Shown here piece by piece: positions 1 through 11,490 of a stretch of DNA of 64,000 bases. The notes beneath the pieces were generated by a model, which worked only from the letters and a program-made list of their open reading frames with translations, made no database searches and was not told the origin of the DNA. Where the stretch lies: the NCBI RefSeq assembly GCF_000247695.1, contig NW_004624776.1:13807196-13871195 (forward strand), written 5' to 3'. Within the stretch, counting starts at the first letter, position 1. Every line of letters begins with the position of its first letter. Position numbers and translations under genes: made by a program. This DNA comes from Heterocephalus glaber. Lineage: Eukaryota; Chordata; Mammalia; Rodentia; Bathyergidae.

Positions 1-365
1 GATGCTAACTGTACCCACTTTTCCTGTGACGGTGCTCCAGCCCCACTGAAGCCTGGAAAGACCAGCAGCAACTTGCCTATAAAAGTTATTGTCGCTTTTG
101 TCTTCTGTTTGGGGGATGGAGCCTGGGCTGGTGAGACTCACAGGATGGACCATGTCCAGCAGGGCCTCCTCCCACTTCAAGGGGGTTTTGGTGCCTATCT
201 TCCAAGTGCTAGAGCAGCACCACAAGTTGAATACCAAGTTGACTCTAGATGCCACCAATGGGTACGTCTGCTTAATCTAAGTTATGTTTAATACAGTTAT
301 GTTCAATGTGAACCTTGTTGGATGCCAATATCAACAAACCAGCTGACTATTAAGATCATTTGGAA

Positions 366-466
366 GGCTGAGGATGTAGCTCCACGATCAGTTGCTTACC
401 TAGCATATATGAGGCCTTGGGTGCAATCCTTACCACTGCAAATCATCATCATCATCATCATCATTA
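366..466 (+). repeat. Degraded ID-type SINE with (ATC)n tail
   Basis: Contains a tRNA-like A box (GAGGATGTAGCTC) and a decayed B-box region (GGTGCAATCC), followed by an ATC microsatellite at 441-466 where the A-rich tail would be. Confidence 0.6.
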
Positions 467-811
467 TTTGAGACAAGTGGGGAACTTTTCATAGCAATTG
501 AATATTTGGAGACATCAAAGAATTATTAAATTTGTTAGTTGGGATAATGACAGTGTAACTAATTTTAGGTTCTTATTTGTTCAAGATCTACATTGAAATA
601 TTCTCTGCATAAAATATGAGATTTATTTCAGAATACTCCAGAAAGGTTGGGGAGAGATAGTGAAAACAAAATTGGTAAAATATATTCAGCATGTTACCTC
701 CTCTGTGTTTGTGTCTGAAATTTTCTATGGTAAAAACTTGAAAAATAATAACAGTACATTTCTTCTTTCCTGATCAAGTACTTTCCAAATCTGCAAATCG
801 AGAAGTACCCA

Positions 812-905
812 GCCTGAAGACATAGCTTAGAGGTCGTGCCCATACTAAGCATGTTCAAGGCCCTGGGTTCAATCCCCAACACCAACAAAAGAAAGGAAGG
901 GAGGG
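812..905 (+). repeat. ID-type SINE
   Basis: CATAGCTTAGAGG followed by GGCCCTGGGTTCAATCCCCA and an A-rich tail rich in AAAGG; a diverged tRNA-derived ID monomer. Confidence 0.65.
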
Positions 906-1257
906 AGGGCCTACAACCACCCTTGCCTCAAAATACAGAAAATTGAACATTAGCTATTCCAATTTTTTTTTTCAAGAAAGGAAGGCCCACTCCTTTTTAG
1001 GGAAGTGAGCTCTCCCTTCTCAAAACTTGCAGCCCCTTCGGTGTCTCTTCTAGCACTTGGCATTTTTGTCTTGCTCTATTTAGAGAACCAGACTTATCTC
1101 TTGGGCTCCCAGACCGTGTGGGGGGGGGGGGGTCACATGCACATGCCAGAGTGCTGCTTATCTGCTGCATGGGTATGGTGGTATGTTACTTGAGATAACA
1201 GAATCAGGATAATGAATCACAGTGGCACTTACAAGTACTTTTATAAAGTTCACAGGT

Positions 1258-1400
1258 AGTCAGGCGTGGACGCCATACCAGTATTCCTTTCACTCTGGGT
1301 GGATCGCAGATTCTAGCCTAGCCTAGGCAATTTAGCAACTTAGTGAGAACTTGTCTCAAAATATAAAATAGGCTGGGGATGTAGCTTATTGTGTAGGTAC
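1258..1400 (+). repeat. B1-dID SINE, 3' truncated
   Basis: B1-like head (GTCAGGCGTGGACGCC), linker with TTTAGCAACTTAGTGAGAAC and TCTCAAAATA, then the start of the ID half (GGCTGGGGATGTAGCTTA). A minus-strand ID fragment follows at about 1437-1510. Confidence 0.65.
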
Positions 1401-1436
1401 AAAAATGAACAAATGAGTCAAGGAATAAAGTTTATT

Positions 1437-1510
1437 TTAGGTGCTGGGAAGGGAACCCAGGACCTTGAGCATACTAAGCCCATGCTTTGGCACTGAGCTG
1501 CACATCCTAG
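1437..1510 (-). repeat. ID-type SINE
   Basis: Reverse complement of an ID monomer: GGTGCTGGGAAGGGAACCCA followed by GCACTGAGCTGCACATCCTA. Confidence 0.55.
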
Positions 1511-1722
1511 TGCAACATTACTGTTTTATTGGCATCAGTATTTAGTACTCCTGGGTTTAGGAAGGGTTCCCTACTGTTAGAACTCTTTCAGGGTGTCATC
1601 TGTGCTGTTTGTTTTTTCCTCCTCTTCCTCCTCCCTCTCCCTCTCTCCACCCTTCTCCCTTTTCCCCTTTTCCTTCCTCCATTTGCCTTTTTTTCTCTTC
1701 CTTCTTTTTTAAATTGTATTTT

Positions 1723-1827
1723 ATGACGGTCTTACTATGTAGCCCAGGTGGGCTTCCAATTTGCCACCCTCCTGCCTAAGCCTCCTGAGTGCTGGGATAA
1801 ACACTTTCACACCGTGCCTAGCTCCTG
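1723..1827 (-). repeat. B1 SINE
   Basis: GACGGTCTTACTATGTAGCC through CTGGGATAAACACTTTCACA, antisense B1 organisation. It is preceded by a pyrimidine-rich tract (about 1616-1712) in which T and C alternate in TCC/CCT runs. Confidence 0.75.
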
Positions 1828-1983
1828 TTTTGGTAAGTAAAGCTTTTCTCTTGCATTCAAGACAGTTCATCCCATCATAAGCTACCTATATTTTAATTTT
1901 TCCATGCTTTCTTTGAGTTTCAGCTGTAGTTCTTCCTTAACTAATCTATATACTTTGTTTTGTCTTTTTTTTGTTGTTTTTTT

Positions 1984-2086
1984 GGAGACAGGGTCTCAGC
2001 ACTATGTTGGCTTAGAACTTGCAGTGATCCTCCCGCCTCAGCCTCCTGAGCGCTAGAACTGCAGGTGTGACCACCATGCCTGGCTA
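1984..2086 (-). repeat. B1 SINE
   Basis: GGAGACAGGGTCTCAGCACT through CCACCATGCCTGGCT; antisense B1 with its T-rich (A-tail) end upstream. Confidence 0.85.
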
Positions 2087-2141
2087 GTCGGTATATTTTG
2101 ATGTGATGTCAAATATAATGGCTTTTCAAAATTATTATTTC

Positions 2142-2400
2142 CATCCAGGTCTGGTGGTACACACCTGTAACCCCAGCATTCTGGAAACAGAGATAGGAGG
2201 ATCACAAGTTGAGCCCAGCCTGGGCAAGTTAGTGTCTTAGTGAGACCCTGTCTCAAGATAATAATAATAAAAACAACAACAACAACAACAACAAGATAAT
2301 AATAATAAAAACAACAACAACAACAATAACAATAATAATAATAATAATAATAATAGGCCCGGTGTGAAGGCCCTGGGTTCAATCTCCAGTACTGCAAAAT
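2142..2400 (+). repeat. B1-dID SINE with microsatellite expansion in the linker
   Basis: B1 half 2142-2257 (TGGTGGTACACACCTGTAAC), then AAT/AAC trinucleotide arrays at 2258-2355 where the A-rich linker normally lies, then the 3' ID half (GGCCCTGGGTTCAATCTCCA). Confidence 0.75.
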
Positions 2401-2544
2401 AGGTACCTACAAAGAATGCTAAATTTCATTTCCACTCATTTTCTATTTGTTTGTCTCCAGTTCAAATTAATTTGCTATTATGATAAACCATGTGATTATC
2501 TTCACTGTCTCCCAGAAAGCAGAATATCCAGTTTTTTTGTTTTT

Positions 2545-2692
2545 GTTTTTGCTTTTTTAGACAGGGTCTCATAATATAGTCCAGGTTGGCCTTGAACTCA
2601 CTGTGAAGCCCAGGCAGGTCTTGAGCTTGCAGTGATCCTCCTGTCTCAGCCTCAGTGCTCGGATTACAGGTATGTGCCACCACACCTGGCTT
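2545..2692 (-). repeat. B1 SINE with duplicated internal segment
   Basis: Antisense B1 (AGACAGGGTCTCATAATATA to CACACCTGGCTT). A second CCAGG..TTGAGC segment after the first indicates the B1 subtype with an internal duplication. Confidence 0.8.
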
Positions 2693-2825
2693 CCTTAGCT
2701 TTTAAACTTGATTGGAATTTTTATGGATCACAAAGGACTAAAGCATACCTATGCATTAAAGTCAATAGGTTTGGGTATACCGGTTTCAAAAACCTTGTAT
2801 CTGTCTGTTCTGTCCTTAAAAAGCA

Positions 2826-2911
2826 CTTTAGGGGAAGAAGTGTAGCTGAGCAGTAGAACCCTCGCCTAGTGTACACAAGGCCTTGTCTTAGATCCTGCAT
2901 GCACAAATACA
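2826..2911 (+). repeat. ID-type SINE
   Basis: GAAGTGTAGCTGAGCAGTAG then ACACAAGGCCTTGTCTTAGA; decayed tRNA A and B boxes. Confidence 0.6.
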
Positions 2912-3049
2912 TGGAAGCACTTCAGTTAGCCAGTGAGTACGATAGTAGAGCATTAGTGATAACCAGGTAACAGAGGAAATAGTGATAAGATTTGGCACAT
3001 CATAACCAGGTAAAACTAGAGGAAATGCTTCTTTTAGTTTTTGGAGGGC

Positions 3050-3147
3050 TTTTTTTGAGACAGTCTTACTGTGTAGTCCAGGCTGGCCCTGAAGTCACTG
3101 TGTAGCCCAGGCTACTCTGGAACTCATGATACTCCTGCCTCAGCTGA
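3050..3147 (-). repeat. Truncated B1 SINE
   Basis: TTTTGAGACAGTCTTACTGT to CTCCTGCCTCAGC, with the B1 5' end missing. Confidence 0.7.
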
Positions 3148-3177
3148 GAAAATGCTCTCCAGAGGGTTAGAAATATG

Positions 3178-3341
3178 GTAAATTGGTTTGGCTTGGTTTG
3201 GTTTGGCTTGGTTTGGTTGGTTTTGGTTTTCATGTTTTGAGACAGTCTTGCTGTATAGTTTAGGCTTGCCCTGAATTTGTGGGACTCCTGCCTCTGCCTC
3301 CCAAGTGCCGGGATTACAGGCATGCACCACCAAGCCCAGCT
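3178..3341 (-). repeat. TTGGT-type microsatellite joined to a B1 SINE
   Basis: Irregular TTGGT/TTGGC repeats at 3178-3230, apparently expanded from the SINE tail, then an antisense B1 (GAGACAGTCTTGCTGTATAG to CACCACCAAGCCCAGCT). Confidence 0.75.
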
Positions 3342-3575
3342 AGTGAATTGGCTTTTGAAAAATTTCCAATTTGTTCAAACAATTCCTTAATTTGTTCCTT
3401 TTTATTTTTTTAATTTTTGTGCTAGGAAAGAGAAACCAATCCAGCCTAGCCCTTTAGTAACCTAGCCGACTCCGTATTTACCAGAATGCTATGACATGAG
3501 TTGTTCACAGGCAGGTTGTAAAACTCTAAATCATAGCCATCAGTCCACAGTAAGGGTGGTGGTGGTGGTTGTTGT

Positions 3576-3684
3576 TTTGAGACAGAGGCTTACTCTGTAG
3601 CCCAGACTGGTCTGTCTCAGGCTCTATCTTCCTGCCTCAGCCTCCCTAGCACTGGGATAATAGGTACAGCACATCAGCCTGGTC
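3576..3684 (-). repeat. B1 SINE
   Basis: TTTTGAGACAGAGGCTTACT to AGCACATCAGCCTGGT; antisense B1. Confidence 0.75.
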
Positions 3685-3785
3685 TACATCTTTCATTAGG
3701 AAGCAGCTGGAACTCTAATCTTTAAAGGCATGGTATATGTGGATAAAGAACATGTTAATCTACAGAGACAACGTGACCTAAATTA

Positions 3786-4107
3786 CAGCTGACCCTCTGT
3801 ATCTACAGGCTCTGCCTCGGTGGATTCAACTAAACACAAATCAAAAATATTCAGAAAAAAAGTTGTGTCTGTATTAAAGATGTACTTTCTTGTTGCTCTT
3901 CCCTAAATGAGACAGTATAGTAACCATTTACCATAGCATTTCCATTGTGCTGGGTATTATCAGTCATCTGGGGATGACAGAGATACAAGAGGACGTGTGC
4001 AAGTTCTGTATAAATACTACACCTTTTGAAGTAAGGGAACATCCTTGGATTTTGCTTTCCCATGAGTCCTGGAACTAATCTCAGGCAGATACAAGGAAGA
4101 ACATGTG
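3786..4107 (+). mobile_element. MER2-like TcMar-Tigger non-autonomous DNA transposon
   Basis: Begins CAGCTGACCCTCTGTATCTA, carries GGATTCAACTAA and AAATATTCAGAAAAAAAG blocks, and ends near CTTGGATTTTGC..GGAACTAATCTCAGGC. This layout matches my recollection of mammalian MER2 (about 345 bases, TA target). Both ends are decayed. Strand is arbitrary for this element class. Confidence 0.7.
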
Positions 4108-4295
4108 CCACCCAACCTGTCTGTGACACATCAGAGCTGGCAATGAGTGGGAAAGGAGGGACTACTTTGAAAACCTGCTATGAGGTTTTAAAAATTCCGA
4201 GTTCTGTTGTCAATAGAAAAACAAATAAAAGGTGTCACAAATACACTGAAGTTGATGACTGTTTTTACCACAGTCTACAAAAAGAATGAAAAGCC

Positions 4296-4478
4296 ATTGG
4301 TGGGCATGGTGGCATGAGCCTGTAATCTCAGCACACTGGGAGGCTAAGGCAGGAGGGCTGCAAGTTCAAGACTAGGCTAGGCAATTTAGGGAGAGCCTTT
4401 CTCAAAATAAATGGCCAGGGAAGTAGCTCAGTGCAAAGGCCCTGGGTTCAATCCCTTGTAAAACAAACAAACAAAACT
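4296..4478 (+). repeat. B1-dID SINE
   Basis: GGTGGGCATGGTGGCATGAG, linker AGGCAATTTAGGGAGAGCC, then ID half GGGAAGTAGCTCAGTGCAAA and GGCCCTGGGTTCAATCCC with an AAAC-rich tail. Confidence 0.85.
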
Positions 4479-5310
4479 ATGAGAGAGCATAAAACATTAT
4501 CAATAAGCATAGAGAATAAGAGTCTTAAAATTACAAAATAGATTTCTTAGTGATTAAAAAAACGCACATACTGCACTTTTCCTTTGTCCACGGGAATAGA
4601 TCAAAAACTATTGTAAAGAAATCCTCCATTCTAATGGTGGTGCTTTCTGCCACCGTTAAACTTCCTGCTTCCCCTCACAGCTCTGCATATCCAGGTGGAA
4701 AAATCAGGTGGGGCATTTGCAGGGCCAGAGCTAGGTACAGCTAGAGCACGTCCAGCTGAGCTGGCTGCAAGTCCGCTGTCGTGCGGTGGACCCTTCCATC
4801 TGGGCAAGCCGAGGAACACCTGCAGGAGTCCCTGGACCTGGCTCCTACCCTCCTCTCACAGCCTGCCTTGGCCTGTGGCCTCTTCCTGGGGCCATGGGGT
4901 GCCTGGCGGGGGTGCACCAGTGAACCCCAAGGGGCAGGATTCCTCCCTGCGGAGCTGCTGAGCATGGGAAACCCAAGCAAGTGACTGAGCGGGCTGACCT
5001 CATAGGAGCCTTAGGGTTCCTTCAAGCCCGTGTTCCTGCTCCGGGTCACAGTGGGGGGGCCTGGTCCCCTCTAGTTGGGCCTGAGAGCCCCAGAAGGAAA
5101 ACCCCTGTGCCCCTAGGGCTCCGCCCATGCAGCCTGACTCACACTGCCCACAAACTGACTTGGTTTCCTCCTCCACTGAATGGCTCTATGCACTACTAAG
5201 GTTGCTTTATCTAAAGAAAAAAAGAAAGCATTTTCCACTGTGTATTTAAGGCCTGGGAGTTTCTAAGTACACTTGAGTGTTGTCATTCATGGATGATTTT
5301 TTTTTTCTTT

Positions 5311-5428
5311 AGACAGGGACAGGGTCTTGCAATGGACTTCATGCTGGGTTTGAATTCACAACAATCCTCCTGCCTCGGCCTCCTGAGTGCTGGGATTACA
5401 GGTGTGTGCTGCCACGCCTGGCTCATGG
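5311..5428 (-). repeat. B1 SINE
   Basis: TAGACAGGGACAGGGTCTTG to TGCCACGCCTGGCTC; antisense B1. Confidence 0.85.
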
Positions 5429-6548
5429 GTGACATTTTTTTTTACCACTATTAGACCCAATTCTTTGGGTTGATTTTATAGTGAAAATGTGTAAATGGCT
5501 CAGATATGGAAAAGACTTAATTAGAAACTGCTATTGGTTGTAAATACACATTTGTTCAATGTTATTATACTTTGTAAACTTGAAATTATTCTTAGGAAAT
5601 ACTATAAATGTGTTGTTAGGGCAAAATGGAAAGAAGCTACTCTGAAACCTTTCTGAGTTAGGCTTTATTGGTTTATTTTGCAGTGCTTGTACATGCCAGG
5701 TAATCCTTGGGTGGTTTGTTGTTGTTACTTGTTTGTTTTGTTTTTGTCTTTTTTTCCATTTGTTTATTTGTGAGCTGGATTTTAAATGTGCTCTTGAACC
5801 ATCTCTGAAGTTGCTTCTTCCTTGGTCTGGACTCATTCACCAATACATATTACATCCCTATTACAAGTGAAGGGCCCTGCTAGAGTCTGGGCAGCTGGGA
5901 TGTGTGCTCACACAGCCCCCAGAGTGACAGACAGATCAGATGTGTGAAGGGTATGAGGGTTAGAAAGCCCAAACTGTCCAGTCAGTCAGTGCCGAGGGAA
6001 ACAAGGGGGGAACTGGATTCAGCTTGTTGGGACAGGGCATAGTCTGGGCTGAGGAAATGTGGATGCAAAGGGTAGAGGCCAAGGAAAGGAAAGCACGTTC
6101 CAGAGGGGGGCAGGGAGTAGCCAGGGCAGAGCTTGCCAACCAGCACACAGGCCTGTCAGCTGAGACTCCACTGCCCTAGTGACTGCCCCTGTGCAACAGT
6201 GGACAGATAGCCACTGCATGCCTGGTGCCTGCTTCCCCACGCTACCTGCTGTCCTCATGAGGCCACCTCTGGCCCTACCTGGAATAAAGGGCCTGACCCC
6301 CAACCCATTAGCCAGTTGTATTTATTATGGTGATTACAGAACTCATTTAGATCTTCTATACACAAATGAAATGTAAGTATGAGACTAAAAAGAGAAAATG
6401 AAATTGAACATTTTGAACAGACTCATTAAAAATTAATTGCTAATAAAAAAATAGGTAAGAATCAACCACTTGGAAAAGTGGAAAAATCAAGGAATCTTGT
6501 ACTCAGATTGCCTGGCTTTGTTGCTTTACTTTAAAAACCAGACCTAGA

Positions 6549-6690
6549 TTCTGGGCGTGGTGGCACACTCCTATGATCTGAGCACTTGGGAGGTGGAGCA
6601 GAACTGCGGTAAATTCAAGGCCAGTTGGGGCTACTTAGTGAGTTCAAAGCTAGCCTGCACTACATAGTGAAGGTCTGTCTCAAAGAAAAG
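6549..6690 (+). repeat. B1 SINE
   Basis: TTCTGGGCGTGGTGGCACAC to AAGGTCTGTCTCAAAGAAAA, B1 with the internal repeat (GGCCAGTTGGGGCTAC ... AAAGCTAGCCTGCACTACAT). Confidence 0.85.
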
Positions 6691-7636
6691 GGCGGACCTG
6701 GGAATCTTAACTGATGCATTATAGGCATGGATAGGAGAGGGTACGAAAAAAATGGAAACTTCCAGCTAGATGGCCGTGCAGGAGCCCCTGTCCTGTACCA
6801 TGAAGATGAATAGTTATACCTAAGTTAAAATGCTTATGACATGAGCACATGAATGGATCCGGTTCTTCGGTTTAGGGCTTTCAGGAACCAGACAGCTCCC
6901 GTGGGGTGAGTTGGGCCAGTGCAGGTGAGGTAGAGGGGTCCAGAGGCCATCTCGACTGGAGATCTGGCTAGAAGGACCCTGGGGCAACCAGGAGGTGCTG
7001 AAGGGTTTTACGTAGGGTGAGAATAGCCGGATTTTTGTTTTAGAGATCACTGGCTAATTGTGGAAGGAGGGGAGGAGTCCGTTGCTTAAAGGAGTGGCCA
7101 CAGAGCCTTCCACCAGGAAAATGACCATCTTCCAGAGGCAATGGAAGAGCCTGGAGGCCAAGCACAGTGCCAGGACATTCTGGGTGAGGGAGGAATCCGC
7201 GCTGACCCGAGGGCCTGGATCGCAGGGAGCACAGGAGAGCCTGTAGGTGCGGGACCAGGCTGGAGTCAGCTGCTTCCTCCTCATACCCTACCCTAAGGCT
7301 TGGGTGAGGGAAAAGGAGACCCCGTGGTTGTAAGGATTTGGGAGTCACAGGTGGGAGTAGGGGGTGGACAGTGAGAAGCGGATCTGGGGCACTGCTCTGC
7401 AGATCAGTGTTTGGGGACCAGTGAAGAAAAGACATTTCACAAAGAAGATAGAAGAAAATAGCCAGACAGGTAAGTGGAATCCTGGATGGAGGGTGGAGTG
7501 GTTGACAGTGTGAGTGACAACGAGGTGGTGCTTCCCTTCCCGTAGTCCCAGTTCCTCTGGTGGCTGAGGATGCTTCTGCTCAGAAGACCAGCCTGTGCCC
7601 ACAGCAAGATCCTATCTGCAGAAGGGGCAGGGTCCA

Positions 7637-7718
7637 ACTGGGGATGTAGCTCAGTGGTTCTGGCACCTGCCTTGCAAGCTCAAGGTCCCGAGTTCGATCC
7701 CCGGTACCAAAAAAGAAA
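7637..7718 (+). repeat. Young tRNA-derived SINE with target-site duplication
   Basis: CTGGGGATGTAGCTCAGTGG (A box), CCCGAGTTCGATCCCCGGTA (B box), short A tail. Flanked by a 17-base duplication (7620-7636 and 7719-7735, 16/17 identical, AGAAGGGGCAGGGTCCA). Confidence 0.88.
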
Positions 7719-8107
7719 AGAAGGGGCAGGATCCAGAGTGAAAAACAGCCCTGGGCTTCAGAGGCCTGAAGGAGATTGGTGATCTTGATGGAAGTTTGGG
7801 TTCAGATCCAGAAGGGCTGGATGTAGTGTGAGGGTGTGCGAAGGGTCAAGACTAGGATTGAAGTATTTCATCTATGTTGCTTAATCTGAGTCAATGGTTT
7901 TGTAAATTTATAGCCAACAACACTCCATAAGTGATAAGGATTAATTTAAAATGATTTGTTAGGTTACCAAACTAAAAGTTATTTTCGCCTTCCAGTATCT
8001 GAAAGCTCCTTAATACAAATGTTGAGATATTACCTCATACTTCTAAATCAAGGAATGGAACCTTCTGATGTATATGAAATGCTACTATTTCTTTGTTTTG
8101 TTGCTTT

Positions 8108-8206
8108 TTGGACACAGTCCTGCTATGTTGCTGAGGCTGGCCTCAAACTCCAGATCCTCCTGTGTCAGCCTCTTAAGGGTGAGGATTACGCCGCCACGCC
8201 CAGCTG
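8108..8206 (-). repeat. B1 SINE
   Basis: GACACAGTCCTGCTATGTTG to CGCCGCCACGCCCAGCT; antisense. Confidence 0.75.
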
Positions 8207-8361
8207 TAACATTGCTATTCCTATTGAAACCATTTAGTAAGAATTAACACTGCACATTTGTACATTTGAGAGGAAGAGGGTGCTTGAGGTGTAAGTGTGG
8301 GTGGGAGCGTGGGCGCATACTTGAGGGCACAGACATATGTGCATGTGGCACCTTTGTGAAG

Positions 8362-8495
8362 GTTTGCTTGTTTGCTTGTTTGTTTGTTTGAGACAGGGTC
8401 TTGGAATATAGTCCAGGTTGTCCTTGAACTCACTGTGTAGCCCAGGGAGCCTCCGCTTGGTGGCAATAGTCCTGCCTCATTCCCTTGCAGCACCA
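8362..8495 (-). repeat. B1 SINE fragment with (GTTT)n
   Basis: TTGC/TTTG tetranucleotides at 8362-8391 followed by GAGACAGGGTCTTGGAATAT; 5' part of the B1 is lost or rearranged. Confidence 0.65.
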
Positions 8496-9295
8496 TCCCC
8501 AACTTCTTTGCACTGATTTTAAGCATGCTGTAAAATCTTTTCTCTTGCTATTTGGATTCCCTTCTTGGTTCTGCATTTTATTCAGATCATTTTATAAAAT
8601 CAGCTCTTCTTGCTTGCACCTGTTAGGAGTGATAGCTCTTGGGAAAGCTGGTGAAAATGTTGGTGAGCCAGGGCTTTGATGGTTAGGTGTGGACTCATGT
8701 GCCTGGCTTAGTCCCTTCCTCCTTTCCCATCGCACTTTAAATTCTCATGCCAAGGAATTTCAGGTGCTGCCGTTTATTTATAAAACAGGACAAATCTGTT
8801 TACTCTCTGTAGTATTTGCAGTCAAAGTGTTTTCCTAACTGCTCAGACAGAGCACAGTAAAATCACCCTGTTTTGACCCTGTTGTAAGATAGCATGGAAT
8901 CTAGAGTCTGCGGAATTTAGAAATTATGAAAGCTTTGAGTGCAACAGAGATTGCTGACAGGGACACCAGTGCCTGAAGCCACCTTGCCTGCCGTTCTTGG
9001 AGATTACATTGACGTCAGTAGCAGTTCTCTCAGCTGGTATTTCATCCCTTATCAATGCCTGTAATCAAGGTTTTTAGAAAGGAACATAGTGTTCTCACCC
9101 CCGACTCAGAAAAACATGATGGAAGTACTATATTTTACATTTTTCTAGCAAACTTGTGGAATTTCACCCTTTAGGTGAAAATGTTCTCTATCCTAAAATT
9201 TGGATTTATTCAAGTATTTCTAACTGCTAGAGTTTAAAAGTAAAAATTCTTAAAATTATTATGAACTAACTACCAAAAAATCGGTAATGGGTGTA

Positions 9296-9387
9296 TTTTT
9301 TTTTTTTTTTTGGGGGTGCCAGGGATCAAACTCAGGGCCTTGCACTTGTGAGGCAGGTGCTGGAACCACTGAGCCAAATCCCCAGCC
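9296..9387 (-). repeat. Young tRNA-derived SINE with target-site duplication
   Basis: T-run, then GGATCAAACTCAGGGCCTTG and CCACTGAGCCAAATCCCCAG: antisense copy of the GCTGGGGATTTAGCTCAGTGG family. Flanked by AATGGGTGTA at 9286-9295 and 9388-9397. Confidence 0.88.
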
Positions 9388-9434
9388 AATGGGTGTATTT
9401 TGGGGGGGATTGTTTTGTGTTTGTTTGTTTCTTT

Positions 9435-9576
9435 GGGTTTTTTGAGACAAAGCCTTGCTATTTAATCCTGGCTTGAACTCACTATGGAGTCCAGGCTGGC
9501 CTCAAACTTGTGTCTATCCTCCTGCCTCGGCTTTCTGAGTGCTGGGATTACAGGTCTCCACCACCATGCCTGGCAG
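9435..9576 (-). repeat. B1 SINE
   Basis: TTTTTGAGACAAAGCCTTGC to CACCACCATGCCTGGC with internally duplicated AACTCACTATGGAGTCCAGG; antisense. Confidence 0.85.
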
Positions 9577-9654
9577 AACATGAGTTTTTAAAGGAGAAGA
9601 ATGAGTATTAACCATCAGAGGAAGGACAGCAGAGTCTAGTCACCCGTCAGGTGA

Positions 9655-9815
9655 CCACCCAGACCAGTACTCTGTACCTGTTGCTGGCCTTATCTTGCAG
9701 ACAGGAAAGTGAGGCCTGAAGGTATTTAGCAATGTCCCTACCTCAGCTGAGCGTGACTGAGGCTGCAGAATGTGGCACTGGCATGCAAACCAGATCAGAC
9801 AGTGTCTTAACTCTA
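9655..9815 (+). repeat. MIR-like ancient SINE
   Basis: Contains the MIR-type order of a decayed TTGCAGACAGGAAAGTGAGG followed by TTTAGCAATGTCCCTACCTC and a terminal block; identity is approximate. Confidence 0.45.
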
Positions 9816-10302
9816 GACTGGAAAGAGGCGGGGACATATGCAGCCGTGGAAGGTATGCAAGGCCTCAGAAGATGAAACGTGTGCTTGTGCTCTCAGAGGA
9901 CAGGAAGCGGTGGCCTTCGAGTGGAGAGAGTGCTTTTAGAGGGCGGTTTATACTTGTCTCTGCCTTCGTCCAGGTTCTAGTCAGCGCCTGTGTGCCACGT
10001 TTGGAGCAGTTCTTAGAGAACGCGGCCTGGGGGAAAGTGTAGCGATGGGAGTTAAGCTGCTGAGCACAGGTTTCCCGGGAGTGGTCTTAGGCATTCAGGT
10101 GCCCCCAGCTGTCTCTGAAGGCCTGGAGAGAGGCGCTGCCCACATCGCTGTCTGCAGGCGAGCACAGGCAGTTCTCGCGGTCCTTCTTGGAACTCTGGCT
10201 CCGTTTCCCATGCGCTGTGATTGGCCTGGCCTCCTGTGGTGAAGAGTCCTAAACCCAGCTTGCTCTGGAGGCTGTGTGCTCGCAAATGCTGTGTACTGTG
10301 TT

Positions 10303-10592
10303 GTTCTTTTGGTGCTGGGAATTGAGCCGGGACCTCAGGCGTGCTAATAAACATGGCTTCACCACTGAGCTACATTCCCCACCAGTGTTATGTTGTATGT
10401 GATAGTAATTGTCTTTTTTTTTTCTGTAGTACTGAAGATTAAACCCAGGGCCTCATACATGATAGGCAAGCATTCTGCCACCAAGCTACATCCTCAGCTC
10501 TTTTGATTTTTAAGGCAAGGTCTTGCTGAGTTGCCCAGGCTGGCCTCCAAGTTGCTAATGCCTCTCTGCAGGCCATTTGCCACCATACCCAG
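10303..10592 (-). repeat. Tandem ID, ID and B1 SINEs (antisense)
   Basis: Two antisense ID units (10303-10384, GGTGCTGGGAATTGAGCCGG; and 10413-10500, GTACTGAAGATTAAACCCAG) followed by an antisense B1 (10508-10592, AAGGCAAGGTCTTGCTGAGT). The second ID and the B1 are in B1-dID order. Confidence 0.75.
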
Positions 10593-11282
10593 TGATGTTA
10601 AATGTCCTTTAAATTTCTCTGGAAACTACCATCACTGTGACCTGTAGATTAATAATAATGCCTGCCTTTAATTCATTCAAAATCAAGTCACCTGGTTGTT
10701 CATTGATTTATGTTAATGAGTTAATGTGTGAGGGAACATTGGTCAGAATGACTGATAGCAGGTATAACAAAGTATTTCCTGTTACAGAATCTCCCTCCCA
10801 GTTTGGAAACAACAGTCCCTTGCCAGACATGGGAGGTGGCCAGGGTCTGAGGGTCTGGGTATGTTTATCTTGGTTATGGGACTTTGTTGTCCATGTAGGA
10901 ATTGGACTGTGCTGCAGCCTAGCCAGTAGTAGCCAGAGGTGGCAGCCCCTTGCTTCTCAGCTAAACTGGCACCCACCCTTTAGCTCATTTTGTAAAGTTG
11001 ACAGTAGTGCTGCTCCATCCTTCAGGCCTCCACTGTCCAGCACCTGTCCTGTAGCTCTGAGCAGAGGCTGTCTGTGATGCCGGTGGGGACGTGACATCCC
11101 TAGGATATTCCTAGATCTTTGAGCCTAGATGGGAGGCTGCTGCTTTGAGGAGACAGCAGCAGTTGGGAACTGGTTGCTAAGTATTTATCCAATGGTATGT
11201 ATTTATCCAGTCACTAAGTATTTATCTTTCTGCATGTAATCAGAAGGTGGTCACTATAAGAAAATACTGCATGCACTGAGCC

Positions 11283-11490
11283 AGGCCTGAAGGCATATGC
11301 CTGTAATCTTAGTGCTCTGGGAAGCTGAGGGAGGAGAATTTCAAGTTCAAGCCTAGCCTGGGCAATTTAGCAATTTAGTAAGATCCTGTCTAAAGATTAA
11401 AAAAAAATTTTTTTTTTAAATAAGCTAGGGATGTAGCTCAGTACAAAGGCCCTGGTTTCAATCCCCAGTACTACAAAATAAAAGAAAGTA
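11283..11490 (+). repeat. B1-dID SINE
   Basis: CAGGCCTGAAGGCATATGCC, GGGCAATTTAGCAATTTAGT, an A/T-rich linker (11397-11420), then GCTAGGGATGTAGCTCAGTA and an AAAATAAAAG tail. Confidence 0.85.

Noticed and set aside
2053..2397. Open frame with long Tyr and Val runs on the - strand
   Set aside because: Translation of the AAT/AAC microsatellite inside a SINE.
4690..5000. GC-rich block with overlapping open frames, considered as an APC-binding-region exon of SPATA13
   Set aside because: None of the frames gives the expected APC-binding peptide and no matching splice phases were found.
7637..7718. Possible tRNA gene (A and B boxes present)
   Set aside because: Acceptor stem and anticodon arm do not fold as a tRNA; A-rich tail and flanking duplication show it is a tRNA-derived SINE. 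The same applies to the other eight family members.
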